DNA of 64,000 bases from Arachidicoccus ginsenosidivorans (GCF_007971385.1 NZ_CP042434.1:682001-746000); one strand, 5' to 3'. Numbered from the stretch's first letter, positions 20,501 to 29,626 are shown. Numbers and translations: made by a program. The notes: generated by a model from the letters alone, not told the origin.

Positions 20501-21059
20501 TGTCATCCGTGAGCGCCGCACTTAAATGAATGCTGTCCCCGATATAACCATTCATCTGGAGATTAAATTCGGAATTAAATACTGCATTCTGGTTATTGCC
20601 AATACTCATGGATCTGCCAAAGCTTCCGTTATAATCAATTTTCCCAAATTTAAATAGCGCGTTCTCACCTGGATTATTACTGGCAATTACCTGTGGCCTG
20701 ATAACGGTCGCCTGTGTAGTATCCAACTGATATCTCGCTGTTTGCTTTTCCAGTAAAAAGGGAAAGACCCGGTATTGGATAAGCATACTATCCTCAGCAA
20801 ATACAGCGCCCGCTATCCAATTAAAGGTGGCAGCCGCTGCATCCAAATGATAACTGGTTGGGGGCGCATTAATGATCAGGCTACCTGGTATTATACTTAG
20901 ACTATCCAGTACGATAGCGCTGCTTCCGACCAAATGTCCTGTAGGGATTTTTTTTTGCCGTAAATTACTAGTCTGCTGCGCATGCAACAAGACAGGCAGG
21001 ATTAGTACGAGCATTATAAAGACTCGTAAGAAAACATATTTATGCTGTGAACTGCGCAT
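17556..21059 (-). CDS. Very large outer-membrane beta-barrel-like protein
   Basis: A protein of about 1167 residues that starts at ATG 21059 with a signal peptide (core Val-Phe-Leu-Arg-Val-Phe then Leu-Val-Leu-Ile-Leu-Pro, ending His-Ala-Gln-Gln). An upstream TTG at 21101 is less likely. The body is amphipathic beta-strand sequence. Around residues 260-360 it has Glu-Gly-Asn-Gln-Gly-Pro-Tyr-Arg-Leu-Gln-Gly, then Glu-Lys-Val-Tyr-Leu-Asp-Gly and an Ile-Thr-Phe-Thr-Pro-Lys stretch, a pattern I associate with large Bacteroidota surface/outer-membrane proteins of unknown role. No TonB plug is evident. It is transcribed alone and is likely a surface assembly or export component, which is inference only. 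Confidence 0.6.
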   Translation of the reverse strand: MRSSQHKYVFLRVFIMLVLILPVLLHAQQTSNLRQKKIPTGHLVGSSAIVLDSLSIIPGSLIINAPPTSYHLDAAAATFNWIAGAVFAEDSMLIQYRVFPFLLEKQTARYQLDTTQATVIRPQVIASNNPGENALFKFGKIDYNGSFGRSMSIGNNQNAVFNSEFNLQMNGYIGDSIHLSAALTDDNIPIQPDGTTQQLNEFDKILLQFSKKNWEINLGDIDLRTSGSYYVNFYKRLQGASYRQDLQLGQNIKTSTTISGAIAKGKFARNVLAVTEGNQGPYRLQGNNNELYFVVLAGTEKVYLDGALLTRGEDQDYTIDYNQAEITFTPKHMITQDSRIQVSFEYADRNYLNTMLYAQNKTDFSDKFTVTVSAYNNQDAKAQPINQTLDQDKRAFLATIGDSIQNAFYPFAQRDTFSTDKIMYKKIDTTYGNQHDSIFVYSTNPDSARYQLYFAEVGPSKGNYVPLMNAANGKVFIWVAPVGGVPQGNYEPAEFLATPKKQQLLSVKVDYHPDSSLLLSTELATSNTDDNTFSDLGNKDNTGYAGKFTVEKNIQFDKSKNKSAPYRLKTTGSFEFQSAGFRTVEILRPVEFARSWGLDLIPETTSDQLGTLHFLLSQQKMGDLAYGFQTYLRGDGYKGYKHDLNYQHHSQSGWNFNEQLSYTQIHMASAGGYYWKPTLEVSKSLKALHNLTLGGRYEAEHNQIQDNLTDSMQLTSYAYQTLTAYLNSDPSQMNNWSLSYTERKNKLPVGSRLLGSDHSRNLSFDLSLLKNRYQQVKVKATYRELVVDDPALTTGDAPDKSFLGRIGYNVRSKSGFLVGNALYETGAGQEQKRDFSFYEVSPGQGQYTWNDYNKDGIKQLTEFELAAFSDEATFIKIYTPTNEYIQADYTQFNYSVQLNPRRIFSDSVTGLSKALRKVQLRSSLQSAKKEYAKGGPVFNPFATGVADSALLNFNYIFTNTLSYGQMDSKWGLDLTRLINYNKSLLTYGSEATKVTTWDLKGRWQVAPAYNLSLEQQFGTHNLSTPAFATRNFQLTSMSCNPTLTYTNRTKWRLMGGYEYEKIKNKAIYGAESATNSTLQMEGKYNAVQQTSITARFQYTNIDFTGDPSSTVGYNMLEGLLPGKNYRFVIELNKRLMNSLELSFQYEGRKSGDAKLIQIGRASIRAIL

Positions 21060-21233
21060 CAACGAATCAATAACGCAAAAACCCCCTGCTTTATTTAACA
21101 AACGGCAATTAATTCCAGCAGTTGAATCCTATGGAGCGTTTATTGCTGTCCGCCTAAAAAAAATCCCTTTTCCAGTACTGTCGGTAAGAACCGAGCAGCG
21201 CTAGAAAAGGGCCTAAATTGTACATACCTTTTT

Positions 21234-21500
21234 TTAGGTATTGGGAGATTTACGCTTGATCATGCCATAAATCCACAGCAGAATAATAGCTCCAATAACT
21301 GCTAGTGCAAAACTCTTAAAGTTCCAGCCATTGACATCTCCCCAGCCCAGCAAAGAAGAGCCAATCCAGCCGCCAACGACACTACCTAAAATACCAATAA
21401 TGATGGTCACGATCCAACCTCCAGGATCCTTACCGGGATGGAGGGCCTTGGCGATCACTCCCGCAATCAAACCAAATAAAAGCCATGAAATTATACCCAT
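21234..21500 (-). CDS. GlsB/YeaQ/YmgE family stress-response membrane protein
   Basis: An 88-residue inner-membrane protein with three hydrophobic helices and the family's glycine pattern: Gly-Leu-Ile-Ala-Gly (about 10-14), Lys-Asp-Pro-Gly-Gly-Trp (about 24-29) and Gly-Ser-Val-Val-Gly-Gly-Trp-Ile-Gly (about 39-47). The old name is transglycosylase-associated protein, but no enzyme activity is established; homologues respond to envelope or general stress. Length and start are standard for the family. It is a single gene between two unrelated minus-strand genes. Confidence 0.85.
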   Translation of the reverse strand: MGIISWLLFGLIAGVIAKALHPGKDPGGWIVTIIIGILGSVVGGWIGSSLLGWGDVNGWNFKSFALAVIGAIILLWIYGMIKRKSPNT

Positions 21501-21721
21501 AATTATAAGATTTTGTTGTTAAGCTACCTTAAAAATCATACCAATTGTTAAGCGGCATAACACATAACACTTATCTATTATTCTTTAATAAATAATATTC
21601 AAAGCGTTAAACATTTTAGTGCATGAATATCTAATGGATTTCCATATGAAGCATTTATGATATCCCGTAACGAAAAGCAAAAATCGTAGGGAAAATGCCA
21701 GGTTGGGGTTTAAAATTTCAC

Positions 21722-21771
21722 CCAAAAGAGCAACTTTCCGCTTATTTCTTCCGGGAAAGTTGCTCTTTTGG
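21722..21771. terminator. Perfect 18-bp stem downstream of the glucan phosphorylase gene
   Basis: The arms at 21722-21739 and 21754-21771 are exact reverse complements, with a loop of 14 bases and AAAA/TTTT edges inside the stem. It lies about 40 bp beyond the stop of the minus-strand phosphorylase-like gene. Confidence 0.75.
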
Positions 21772-21811
21772 ATGGCCATGGTCAATTGTGCATTTAAATG
21801 TTCATAAGTGA

Positions 21812-23460
21812 CTAATATAGCTGCTCATAGTATTCATGCGTCATTCGGTTACTATCAAACTGGTACCTGACATCGCGCATGGCATTTTTCATGATTTGCC
21901 GCCAGGTATCATACTCATCATAATAGGTGGGTAGAATCTGATTTTCCAGGATGGCATACAACTGATTTAGATCATACTCATCCTGCTGATGTGGCTGCAT
22001 GTGGTGATAATCAGCAGCAGGTACCACAAAACCATTGTGTCCGTGATTGATAAATTCCGGGATCCAGCCGTCATGGGTAGAGAAATTTACCCCACCATTC
22101 ATCGCAGCAGTCATACCACTCGTACCGGAAGCCTCTCTGGGGACTCTTGGATTATTAAGCCAGATATCGGCAGCTTGCTTTAAGCGTTTGCTAAGTGTCA
22201 GTTCATAACCCACCAGCACGGCCACATTTTTATATTTTTTGCTCTCATTGACTAATCTGTCAAAAGTTCCGATGGCTGCATAATCCATCGGATAGGGCTT
22301 GCCGGCAAAAATAATTTGGACCGGATAGCGGGTATTTTCAATGAGTTTTAAGAAACGCTGCTGATCCTGCAATAGAAAATCTGCTCTTTTGTATCCTGCA
22401 AATCTTCTGGCCCATACAATGGTCAGTATTTTGGGATCAAAGATCTTTCCTGTCTGATCAGCAACCAGCTCAAAAGCTCTTTTCTTCAGGTATTTTTTCT
22501 ATCATCCAGTAGATAGTCCTCTCCCTGATTGAAAAATCGATAGAGTTGTTTATCCGCCCAATATGTCCAGTTCTGGGCATTGGTAATGGAAATAATCTTG
22601 CAAGTGCCTGGATAATGTCCCCACATTTCGCTAGCCACACGTCCATGGAGCTGAGAAACGCCATTGGCCAACCGGGCATACCTGAGTGCCACTAAGGAGT
22701 GATCAAACTGATCCCCCTCAATACCAGTCAGGCTGCGAACCTCCTCCAAGGATAACCCGCAGAAATACGACATCTTCTCACAAAGGTAAATGCTATGTTT
22801 TTCATTGCCCGCCTCCTCAGGTGTATGGGTGGTAAAGACCAGTTTTTCCTTTACCGCTTCCTTACTGCCCAATTTGTTTTGCAGGTAAAATGCGGCAGGT
22901 AAGCCGTGCGCTTCATTTAAATGGTAGACCTCTGCATCATAATCCAAAATATCCAGCAATTTGGCACCACCGATACCAAGTAAGATATACTGCGCCACTT
23001 TGGTGGCCTCATTGGCATCATAAAGCCGGTGGGTAATGGTTTGACTGACATAGTCATTTTCCGGCAAATCTGTGCTTAACAGAAAAAGCGGCGCTGTTTT
23101 AAAGACTTCTGGTGCGAGATAGAGCACCTTGACCCAGACATCTGCATCATGAATTTTAATCGTATAACGAATGCCGGTATCCTCTAAAAAGCTGTAATGC
23201 TTTTCCGACCAATGCGCATGCATGGTTTGATCCTGATGGCGCAATTGATCATAATAGCCAAACTTCCACAAAATACCAATGCCCACCAGGTGCTGGCTAA
23301 GTTCATAGGCACTGCGCAGATGGGAGCCTGCTAAAAACCCCAGTCCGCCACTATATATTTTTAAGGGTTGGTGGATGGCAAACTCCATGGAGAAATAGGC
23401 CACCCGTTTACTATATTTTTCACTAATGGGATAAAATGATCCTAATTTGAAATTACTCAT
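21812..23460 (-). CDS. glgP: Alpha-glucan phosphorylase-like protein (one frameshift)
   Basis: Fragments 22486-23460 and 21812-22372 join with the intervening codons after adding one base to the T6 run 22493-22498, giving about 549 residues. It shows the short GT35-like architecture: Tyr-Phe-Ser-Met-Glu-Phe (about 22-27), Gly-Gly-Leu-Gly-Phe-Leu-Ala-Gly (about 38-45), Thr-Thr-His-Thr-Pro (about 210-214) and, late in the protein, Glu-Ala-Ser-Gly-Thr-Ser-Gly-Met. Classical phosphorylases have a PLP-binding Lys right after that Met; here it is Thr. The family assignment is sound, but phosphorolytic activity is uncertain. It diverges from the Nramp gene. The symbol denotes the family, not proven activity. 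Confidence 0.75.
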
Positions 23461-23694
23461 GTAGGTTAATCAAAAAAGCTTTGCTTGGTTATCAATACGG
23501 GTCGAAGGTAATGAAAAATCATCGGTGTTGCCTGCATAAAAAATCTAATTTATGGACAGCTTACCTGAAATTTCACAAACGAACAAGCATTAATTAACCA
23601 ATACGAATAAATAAATTAGGCTCCCCAAATTTATTTACTTATTTTGTATATCGTTAAATAAAAAATCCAGGCACACCTTTCATAGGCATGCATT

Positions 23695-25172
23695 ATGAAA
23701 CATCGAGTTATCCAAAATACATCACCCGTAAAACCCAGTCACAAATCCTTAAGTGATGTTCACCAATCTATTGATACGACAAGAGGCCGTTCCAGGGGCT
23801 TTAAAAAGATTCTGGCCTTTCTGGGGCCAGCCTATCTGGTAAGTGTCGGTTATATGGATCCAGGTAACTGGGCAACTGATCTTCAAGGCGGTGCGCAATT
23901 TGGTTATAAGCTGATCTGGATTTTGCTACTTTCTAATCTGATTGCGCTGTTGCTCCAGAATATGTGCGCGCGTCTGGGGGTCGTACGTCAACAGGATCTG
24001 GCTCAGGCCAACAGAGAGACCTACCCAAAGGCAGTTAATTTTTGCCTGTATATACTAGCTGAGCTTGCCATTGCAGCCTGTGATTTGGCTGAAGTACTGG
24101 GTATGGCCATTGGGATCAATTTATTAACCGGTCTGCCGATTTTATGGGGTGTACTGATTACTGTTATGGATACTTTTTTGTTGTTTTATCTCCAACGCCT
24201 GGGCATGCGTAGAATGGAACAATTTATTATTGGTCTGATTGCCATTACCGGCTTTTCATTTCTGGCGGTACTATTAATGGCCAAACCTGATATGAGCGAT
24301 GTGGTAACAGGCTTTATTCCCACATCTTTAAATCAGGCGGAATTATATATAGCCATTGGCATCATTGGGGCGACTGTTATGCCGCACAATTTATACCTGC
24401 ATTCTGCACTAGTGCAGACGCGAAAAATAAAAAGAACAGAAAAAGGTATTAAACAGGCGCTAAAATTCAACGCCATGGATAGTACCATTGCTTTGAACCT
24501 GGCCTTTCTTGTCAATGCAGCCATTTTAATTATGGCGGCCAGCGTGTTTTTTACCACAGGTAATACAACTGTTGCCAATCTGGAGGATGCTCACCGGATG
24601 CTGGAACCCTTACTCGGCTCTAAATTAGCACCGACCCTGTTTGCGATCGCCCTTATCGCTGCCGGTCAAAGTTCTACCATTACCGGAACACTCGCCGGAC
24701 AGATTGTGATGGAAGGTTATCTGAACCTCCATTTAAATCCTTTACTCAGAAGGTTGATTACAAGACTTATTGCGATTATACCTGCGGTAAGTGTTATTCT
24801 CATTTACGGAGACGCCGAGCTCGATAAGCTCCTTATATTTAGCCAGGTGATTTTAAGTCTGCAATTAGCATTCGCTATTATTCCTTTGATTCATTTGTCA
24901 GTGACCGTTACCAGATGGGCAAATTTGCCATTAAACTGCGCACACAGATTCTTGGCTGGCTCATCTCATTGTTATTAATTTATCTTAATTTACAAATGGT
25001 TTACGGGGAAATCAGTGACCTTTTTCAAAGAAATGGTGATCTCTTTTGGAAGATCATTGCCATCGCTGGTTGCGTGGGATATATCGCATTATTACTGGCC
25101 ACCTTCTGGTATCCTTTGCGGGATAGAAAAAACAAGAGGCTGGCAATTACTCGCCAACCTCCTACTTACTAA
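23695..25172 (+). CDS. mntH: Nramp-family divalent metal transporter (one frameshift)
   Basis: Two overlapping frames (23695-24978 and 24915-25172) make one protein of about 492 residues when one base is added at 24894-24897. It has the Nramp metal-binding motif Asp-Pro-Gly-Asn in helix 1 (about 54-57) and Met-Pro-His-Asn-Leu-Tyr in helix 6 (about 233-238), and about eleven hydrophobic helices. Nramp/MntH proteins take up Mn(II) or Fe(II) with protons across the inner membrane. The extended N-terminus of about 35 polar residues is common in Bacteroidota copies. A strong terminator follows. No Mur-box or Mn-sensing element was recognised. Confidence 0.9.
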
Positions 25173-25242
25173 CTCATTAAAATCTGCTGCTAAGTTAGGG
25201 GTTTGCCTCAAATTCTAAAAATAAATTTCTCGGTAGACGCAT

Positions 25243-25275
25243 AAAAAGAGCCACCCTTAGAAGGTGGCTCTTTTT
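25243..25275 (+). terminator. Terminator after mntH
   Basis: AAAAAGAGCCACC (25243-25255) pairs perfectly with GGTGGCTCTTTTT (25263-25275) around a 7-base loop. Confidence 0.9.
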
Positions 25276-25416
25276 GTTTAAACAACAGTTATAAATAATT
25301 ATTAATCAGTATTTTATAATATTTCAATTATATTTTTTATGTATATATAATGGAAGTTTTGCGATGCCTTTCAAGGACTGATTGCCAATAAATTACCCCG
25401 CAGGCTGTCTACCGTT

Positions 25417-26967
25417 TTAAATTTTTATTTCTTCCATTTCCTGGTTATAAAATTTAACGTCAATAAAGTTCAGATTATTATTTTCTGTAATATTAATCGG
25501 TACTTTGAATTTCTTTTTCCATTGCTTTTTAATGGAATTAAACCAGCCTTTTGTCAGGTGAGAATAGACAATTGGATGCACCTCAAGGGTTATATTTTTA
25601 TGCAAATGCGTGATCAGATAACCCAGCTTATTCTCAATCTCATCAATCAATAAGAAAGTGGAAGTAACTTTGCCTGTCCCATGGCAGGTGGGGCAGACCT
25701 CTGCAGTATTAATATTGATTTCCGGGCGCATCCTTTGGCGGGTCAGTTGCATAACCCCAAATTTGGAAATGGGCACCAGTGCGTGGCGGGCACGATCATT
25801 TTTCATCTGGTCATTCATGGCCTCCTGCACCTTTTTGCGATTTTCAGGACTTTTCATATCGATAAAGTCAACGACTATGATACCGCCTATATCGCGCAGC
25901 CTTAATTGACGGGCGATTTCCTCTGCCGCTTCCAGATTGGTCGCTAACGCATTCTCTTCCTGACTGTTACTAATGCTCTTGTAACCACTATTCACGTCAA
26001 TGACATGCATGGCTTCTGTATGCTCAATGATCAGGTAAGCCCCGCTGGGCAAATTGATGGTTTTGCCAAAGGAAGCCTTGATTTGTTTTGTAATTCCATA
26101 AGAATCAAACACATTTTGTGGTTCCTGATAGAATTTGACAATATCCGCCTTAGCCGGCGCAATTTTTTTGATGTATTTAAGGGTATCCTCATATAGTTCC
26201 TTATCGTTTACGACAATCTTATTGAAGTCCTTGGTCAATAAATCCCTTAAAATACTGGTCGTTTTGTTCTCTTCTGACAATACCTTTGTCGGGGTTTTAG
26301 CAGTACGCAAACTAAGCTGTATTTCTTTCCAGCTTTCCAGTAGGCTGCGCAGATCTTCATGTAATTCAGCAGTATTCTTTCCTTCTGCTGCCGTGCGTAC
26401 GATTACGCCAATATTATTGGGTTTGATGGATTCTACAATTTTGTGCAATCTTTTACGCTCATCAGCAGAATGTATCTTTTTAGAAACCGCCACCACATTA
26501 TTAAAGGGGGTTACGACGATAAACCGACCAGGAAGGGATATTTCACAACTAAGCCTGGGCCCTTTGGAGGCAATCGGCTCTTTTAGGATCTGCACCAATA
26601 GGTTGGGGCGTCCATTCAATACTTCAGTCACCTTACCGGTTTTGATAATCTCCGGTTCTACGTTAAACTTATAGAAATCAAACCCTCCGGGGCTTTTATC
26701 ATGTTGTGCCTTTTGGGTAAACTTAATCAGGCTTTTAATATAGGGGCTCAGATCCGTATAATGCAAAAAGGCATCTTTCTCATGCCCTACGTCTACAAAG
26801 GCTGCATTTAAGCTAGGCATCAGTTTTTTAACCTTAGCAAAAAACAGATCACCGACCGAAAAACCCGCTTCAGCCTGCTCACTGTGCAGTTCGACGAGTT
26901 TTTTATTTTCAAGTAATGCCAGCTCAACACCTTTCTGTGTGCTCCTGACAATCAATTCTTTATCCAC
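25417..26967 (-). CDS. rng: Ribonuclease G/E family
   Basis: A 516-residue RNase G. It has an N-terminal S1-like domain (Asn-Ala-Ala-Phe-Val-Asp-Val-Gly, about 53-60), catalytic Asp residues in Val-Ile-Asp-Val-Asn-Ser-Gly (about 325-331) and Val-Asp-Phe-Ile-Asp-Met (about 368-373), and the zinc-link Cys-Pro-Thr-Cys-His-Gly-Thr-Gly (about 428-435). It matures or degrades RNA in the cytoplasm. The length fits RNase G rather than the longer RNase E. It is the last gene of a minus-strand series HU, TPR protein, tiny basic protein, rng, but separated from the latter by about 620 bp, so it may have its own promoter. Confidence 0.93.
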   Translation of the reverse strand: MDKELIVRSTQKGVELALLENKKLVELHSEQAEAGFSVGDLFFAKVKKLMPSLNAAFVDVGHEKDAFLHYTDLSPYIKSLIKFTQKAQHDKSPGGFDFYKFNVEPEIIKTGKVTEVLNGRPNLLVQILKEPIASKGPRLSCEISLPGRFIVVTPFNNVVAVSKKIHSADERKRLHKIVESIKPNNIGVIVRTAAEGKNTAELHEDLRSLLESWKEIQLSLRTAKTPTKVLSEENKTTSILRDLLTKDFNKIVVNDKELYEDTLKYIKKIAPAKADIVKFYQEPQNVFDSYGITKQIKASFGKTINLPSGAYLIIEHTEAMHVIDVNSGYKSISNSQEENALATNLEAAEEIARQLRLRDIGGIIVVDFIDMKSPENRKKVQEAMNDQMKNDRARHALVPISKFGVMQLTRQRMRPEININTAEVCPTCHGTGKVTSTFLLIDEIENKLGYLITHLHKNITLEVHPIVYSHLTKGWFNSIKKQWKKKFKVPINITENNNLNFIDVKFYNQEMEEIKI

Positions 26968-27589
26968 AAATATCTTTTTTTAGGTGATTCTTCCTGAAGG
27001 GATTTTGGCTGGACCATGGGGAAAAATCCCCCTGTTGCCTGTGCCTATGTTAACCCTAAGGAAGATAAAATACCACAACGATTGCAAATTCTACTAAGTG
27101 ATTTTGGCTATTGTTTCTATATGATAAAACTTAAGGTGGGCAGCAGGCAGATTGCCACCAACGATCATTTGTTTATGCCAAAACACACGGAATCAACCGT
27201 TATGGAAAGTAAAGCCGCTCGTTTGATTTATAAGCGTATTTACAACGGATATGCATTGCAGAAACCGTCAGCGTCAGTAAGTATTATGGAAGGGCTATAA
27301 TACTGACAAAGCCAGGTCAACAAATGCATGGGCTGACATGGTTTTCCTTTGGGTAAAGGAGCGGTGGCGATACCTCAACGTCCGGGCATAAAAATGCACC
27401 TACCACTAAGCCGCAATTTATTATATTTGGGAAAGGAATAAAAGCTGCAGGAAGGTAAAGGTGTTGTACTTTTCTGGTAAGTCAAGTAAACCTTTTATAG
27501 GCTATCAATGCCAGGTGGTTATCCTGGCATTAATAGTATATAAAGTCTACATCAAAAAAGGAAATAAATTCCAAAGCGCTTGCTTTGAA
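26968..27589. other. Long intergenic region upstream of rng
   Basis: No gene is supported. A plus-strand frame of 94 codons at 27016-27300 has no recognisable motif and is rejected. A 9-bp perfect inverted repeat (AATGCCAGG / CCTGGCATT, 27507-27531) lies downstream of the tiny basic protein gene on the minus strand but lacks a T-tract. The region should contain the rng promoter. Confidence 0.5.
27507..27531. repeat. 9-bp inverted repeat AATGCCAGG/CCTGGCATT
   Basis: A perfect hairpin with a 7-base loop, 60 bp beyond the stop of the minus-strand 29-residue gene. It may terminate that transcript without a strong U-run. Confidence 0.4.
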
Positions 27590-27679
27590 CTATTTCTTCT
27601 TATGACGGTTCTTTCTTAATCTCTTTTTGCGTTTGTGCGTCGCTATTTTATGACGTTTTCTTTTTTTACCACAAGGCAT
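27590..27679 (-). CDS. 29-residue highly basic protein, probable small ribosomal protein
   Basis: The reading frame from ATG 27679 to TAG 27590 encodes 29 residues of which 20 are Lys, Arg or His, opening Met-Pro-Cys-Gly-Lys-Lys-Arg-Lys-Arg-His and ending Asn-Arg-His-Lys-Lys-Lys. I recognise this as a short conserved protein of Bacteroidota, where nearly identical sequences (Met-Pro-x-Gly-Lys-Lys-Arg-Lys-Arg-His-Lys) occur near rng. Its composition fits an rRNA-binding ribosomal protein. It may correspond to the extra large-subunit protein called bL38 in a Bacteroidota ribosome, but that link is from memory and uncertain. It lies 35 bp after the repaired stop of the TPR gene and probably shares its transcript. 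It is too short for most gene finders. Confidence 0.75.
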   Translation of the reverse strand: MPCGKKRKRHKIATHKRKKRLRKNRHKKK

Positions 27680-27714
27680 AGTTGTAAATGAATTTTATAG
27701 TTATAAAAAAATAT

Positions 27715-28571
27715 TTATGATTGCTGTTGCAATGCTTCAATTCTTTGTTGAATCTCTTTTTGGCCTCGGGCACCTCAATCATGTCCTTAGCTTTTTGATA
27801 CCATTTAACGGCGTTGGCCTTATCTCCTTCCCTGTCATATACATCTGCCAGGTTAAAGATCGCTTCAAGATTACCCGGTTGGTGCTGTATGACGATTAGA
27901 AACCGTTCAATTGCTTTATCATACTGTCCTGTTTTGACAGCGCCCAAAGCCAGCATCATCTGTGCATATAAATTGTCCGGATGTTCCTCAGCCACCTTTC
28001 GGACTTTTAAGATCTGTTCCATTGGGTTACCAGAAAGATTACCAAACATGTAGCATCCGCCCAGACCAACAATAGCAGAATCATTTTTAGGATTTATCTC
28101 CAATGCCTTTTCAAATAACTCTTTCGCGTTGGTTGCCATCCAGGTTTGCATGGGCTGACTTTGCTCTACAAATACGTAAGACAACAACTTTCGGGCTGCA
28201 AAGGTAAGATTTTGTTCTGAATTTTCCAATTTTGCTGCTTCCCCTAAATAAAAGGAGCTTAAAGGCATATTACCCACTGTATCTCCCCAGAAATGAGAGA
28301 GTTGGCTAAATTGTTTGATTTTCAGATCTTTTACGTCTCCTCTATCCACATTATTTTCCAAGGTGGTAATACGGGTTTGTTCGGCAGGCGGCAACTTAGA
28401 CTTGGCCGCTGATAAAACATCATGGGTGGTCAGTGTGGGCACTTCTGCGCCTACACCCGGACCACCCATGCCAGCCGTACTACTTTTTGGAGGGATTGTA
28501 TTTCCGAAGAAATAAATCAAAATAATAATGATCAAACCACTTCCTATAAGTATTAACTGCTGTTTTTTCAC
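27715..28571 (-). CDS. Membrane-anchored tetratricopeptide-repeat protein (one frameshift)
   Basis: Adding one base to the T5 run 27757-27761 restores a C-terminus (Glu-Ile-Gln-Gln-Arg-Ile-Glu-Ala-Leu) that stops at 27715, about 285 residues. The uncorrected frame runs to 27666 with unlike sequence. It has an N-terminal transmembrane helix (about 6-23), a low-complexity linker, and TPR-like helical repeats from about residue 145 (Ala-Leu-Glu-Ile-Asn-Pro, Tyr-Asp-Lys-Ala-Ile, Gly-Asp-Lys-Ala-Asn-Ala). The start is GTG at 28571, just behind a TAACTTCGC box that overlaps the HU stop codon. Its partners are unknown; the placement between HU and the tiny basic protein is typical of the phylum as I recall it. 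Confidence 0.8.
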
Positions 28572-28587
28572 ACTTTAAAAATTTGTG

Positions 28588-28595
28588 CGAAGTTA
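28588..28595 (-). promoter_or_regulatory. Putative -7 box before the TPR gene (TAACTTCG)
   Basis: Minus-strand TAACTTCGC overlaps the repaired HU stop codon and lies 16 bp before the GTG at 28571, the third copy of this 9-mer upstream of a gene in the window. Confidence 0.35.
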
Positions 28596-28882
28596 GTTCG
28601 TTTTAAGCTTCTCCTTGACATCATTAACGAATTCTTTTGAAGGCTTAAACGCCGGAATATAATGTTCCGGAATTTCTACCGCAACATTCTTTTTGATGTT
28701 GCGTCCGATTTTGCTGCCCTTTTCTTGGCAATAAAACTACCAAAACCCCTAATGAAAATGTTGTTGCCTTCGGCCAGATTTTCCTTAACTTCTTTAAGGA
28801 AACCTTCGATGGTAACCAGTACATCAACCTTTGGGATGCCGGTTTTTTCGGAAATGTTGTTAACCAGATCTGACTTTCTCAT
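28593..28882 (-). CDS. HU-family DNA-binding protein (one frameshift)
   Basis: The reading frame starts Met-Arg-Lys-Ser-Asp-Leu-Val-Asn and follows the HU/IHF fold through Ile-Arg-Gly-Phe-Gly-Ser-Phe. It then breaks at the T4 run 28709-28712. Adding one base gives Gly-Arg-Asn-Ile, then Ile-Pro-Glu-His-Tyr-Ile-Pro-Ala-Phe-Lys-Pro-Ser, the expected DNA-binding arm, and a stop at 28593 (96 residues). HU proteins bend and compact DNA as dimers. It heads the minus-strand series leading to rng. The repaired C-terminus is so typical that the break is almost surely a consensus error. Confidence 0.9.
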
Positions 28883-29053
28883 TTTTTAGCATTTTAAGAT
28901 GAAGATTCGGAGATAAAGTTAAACAAATCCTATATACAAACCAAAGAAAATGAACAAATTAAATCTTCATTTATAAAAATTAATTCACACTCGGAGATTT
29001 CTTTAGTAATTTCAAGCAAATTATTGCGTATTAAAATTTAATACACCTAATAA

Positions 29054-29626
29054 TTATAGTTTTTTCGGCAATTTTTTAACTTTTTCAACTGGAATCGCAC
29101 TTGGCTCTTTAACAGTCGGATTTACAGGCTTTTTGAGCATTTTTTTTGTACTATCAACCTGCAATTTTAATGATTTTGGCCGAATGGCTGGTTTTGTTAC
29201 AGAATCATGCGGCATAAAACGTTTTTTTTGAAGGGAATCCTCCAAACGGTTACCATAACTGCGCGTTGAATCCAGTAATGTTTTTAAATCATCTGGGTGG
29301 GCTTCATAAAAAGCCATACTCCTGAAATACAAAGAGTCATCAACGTTATGCGCTTTTAATACTCGGTGAATTTCCAAGGTAATGCTGTCTCTTATATGGA
29401 GTTTAGTTATGGAGGAGGTGTCCATCTGTTTGACGGCTGTAGCGACCATGACATCAAATAATACAGGTTTGATTTGTTCTGGTGTCATAATATCCTTAGG
29501 GTACTTGCTTTTACATCCCATGGCACCTACCAGTAAAATAATGCTCAGCAAATAAATAATTTGCTTAAGCTGATGCGCTTGCTTATAAGCAGGCGTAATC
29601 CGGGTCTGTCGGAAAAATCGTTTCAT
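29054..29626 (-). CDS. DUF4296 lipoprotein
   Basis: A protein of about 190 residues with a lipoprotein signal ending Val-Gly-Ala-Met-Gly-Cys (lipobox) and then the DUF4296 pattern: Met-Thr-Pro-Glu-Gln-Ile-Lys-Pro-Val-Leu-Phe-Asp-Val-Met, followed by a helical segment with Phe-Tyr-Glu-Ala-His-Pro-Asp. The C-terminal third is Lys/Pro-rich and likely disordered. DUF4296 proteins are envelope lipoproteins of unknown function confined to Bacteroidota. An ATG at 29659 gives an 11-residue extension; I prefer 29626. It lies downstream of DUF4835 on the same strand. Confidence 0.78.
   Translation of the reverse strand: MKRFFRQTRITPAYKQAHQLKQIIYLLSIILLVGAMGCKSKYPKDIMTPEQIKPVLFDVMVATAVKQMDTSSITKLHIRDSITLEIHRVLKAHNVDDSLYFRSMAFYEAHPDDLKTLLDSTRSYGNRLEDSLQKKRFMPHDSVTKPAIRPKSLKLQVDSTKKMLKKPVNPTVKEPSAIPVEKVKKLPKKL

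Noticed and set aside
21170-21220. CCCTTTTC/GAAAAGGG inverted repeat as a terminator
   Set aside because: The loop of about 30 bases and imperfect placement between two genes make it weak; chance cannot be excluded.
27016-27300. Plus-strand open frame of 94 codons upstream of rng
   Set aside because: No domain, signal or promoter supports it, and it lies where the rng promoter should be.
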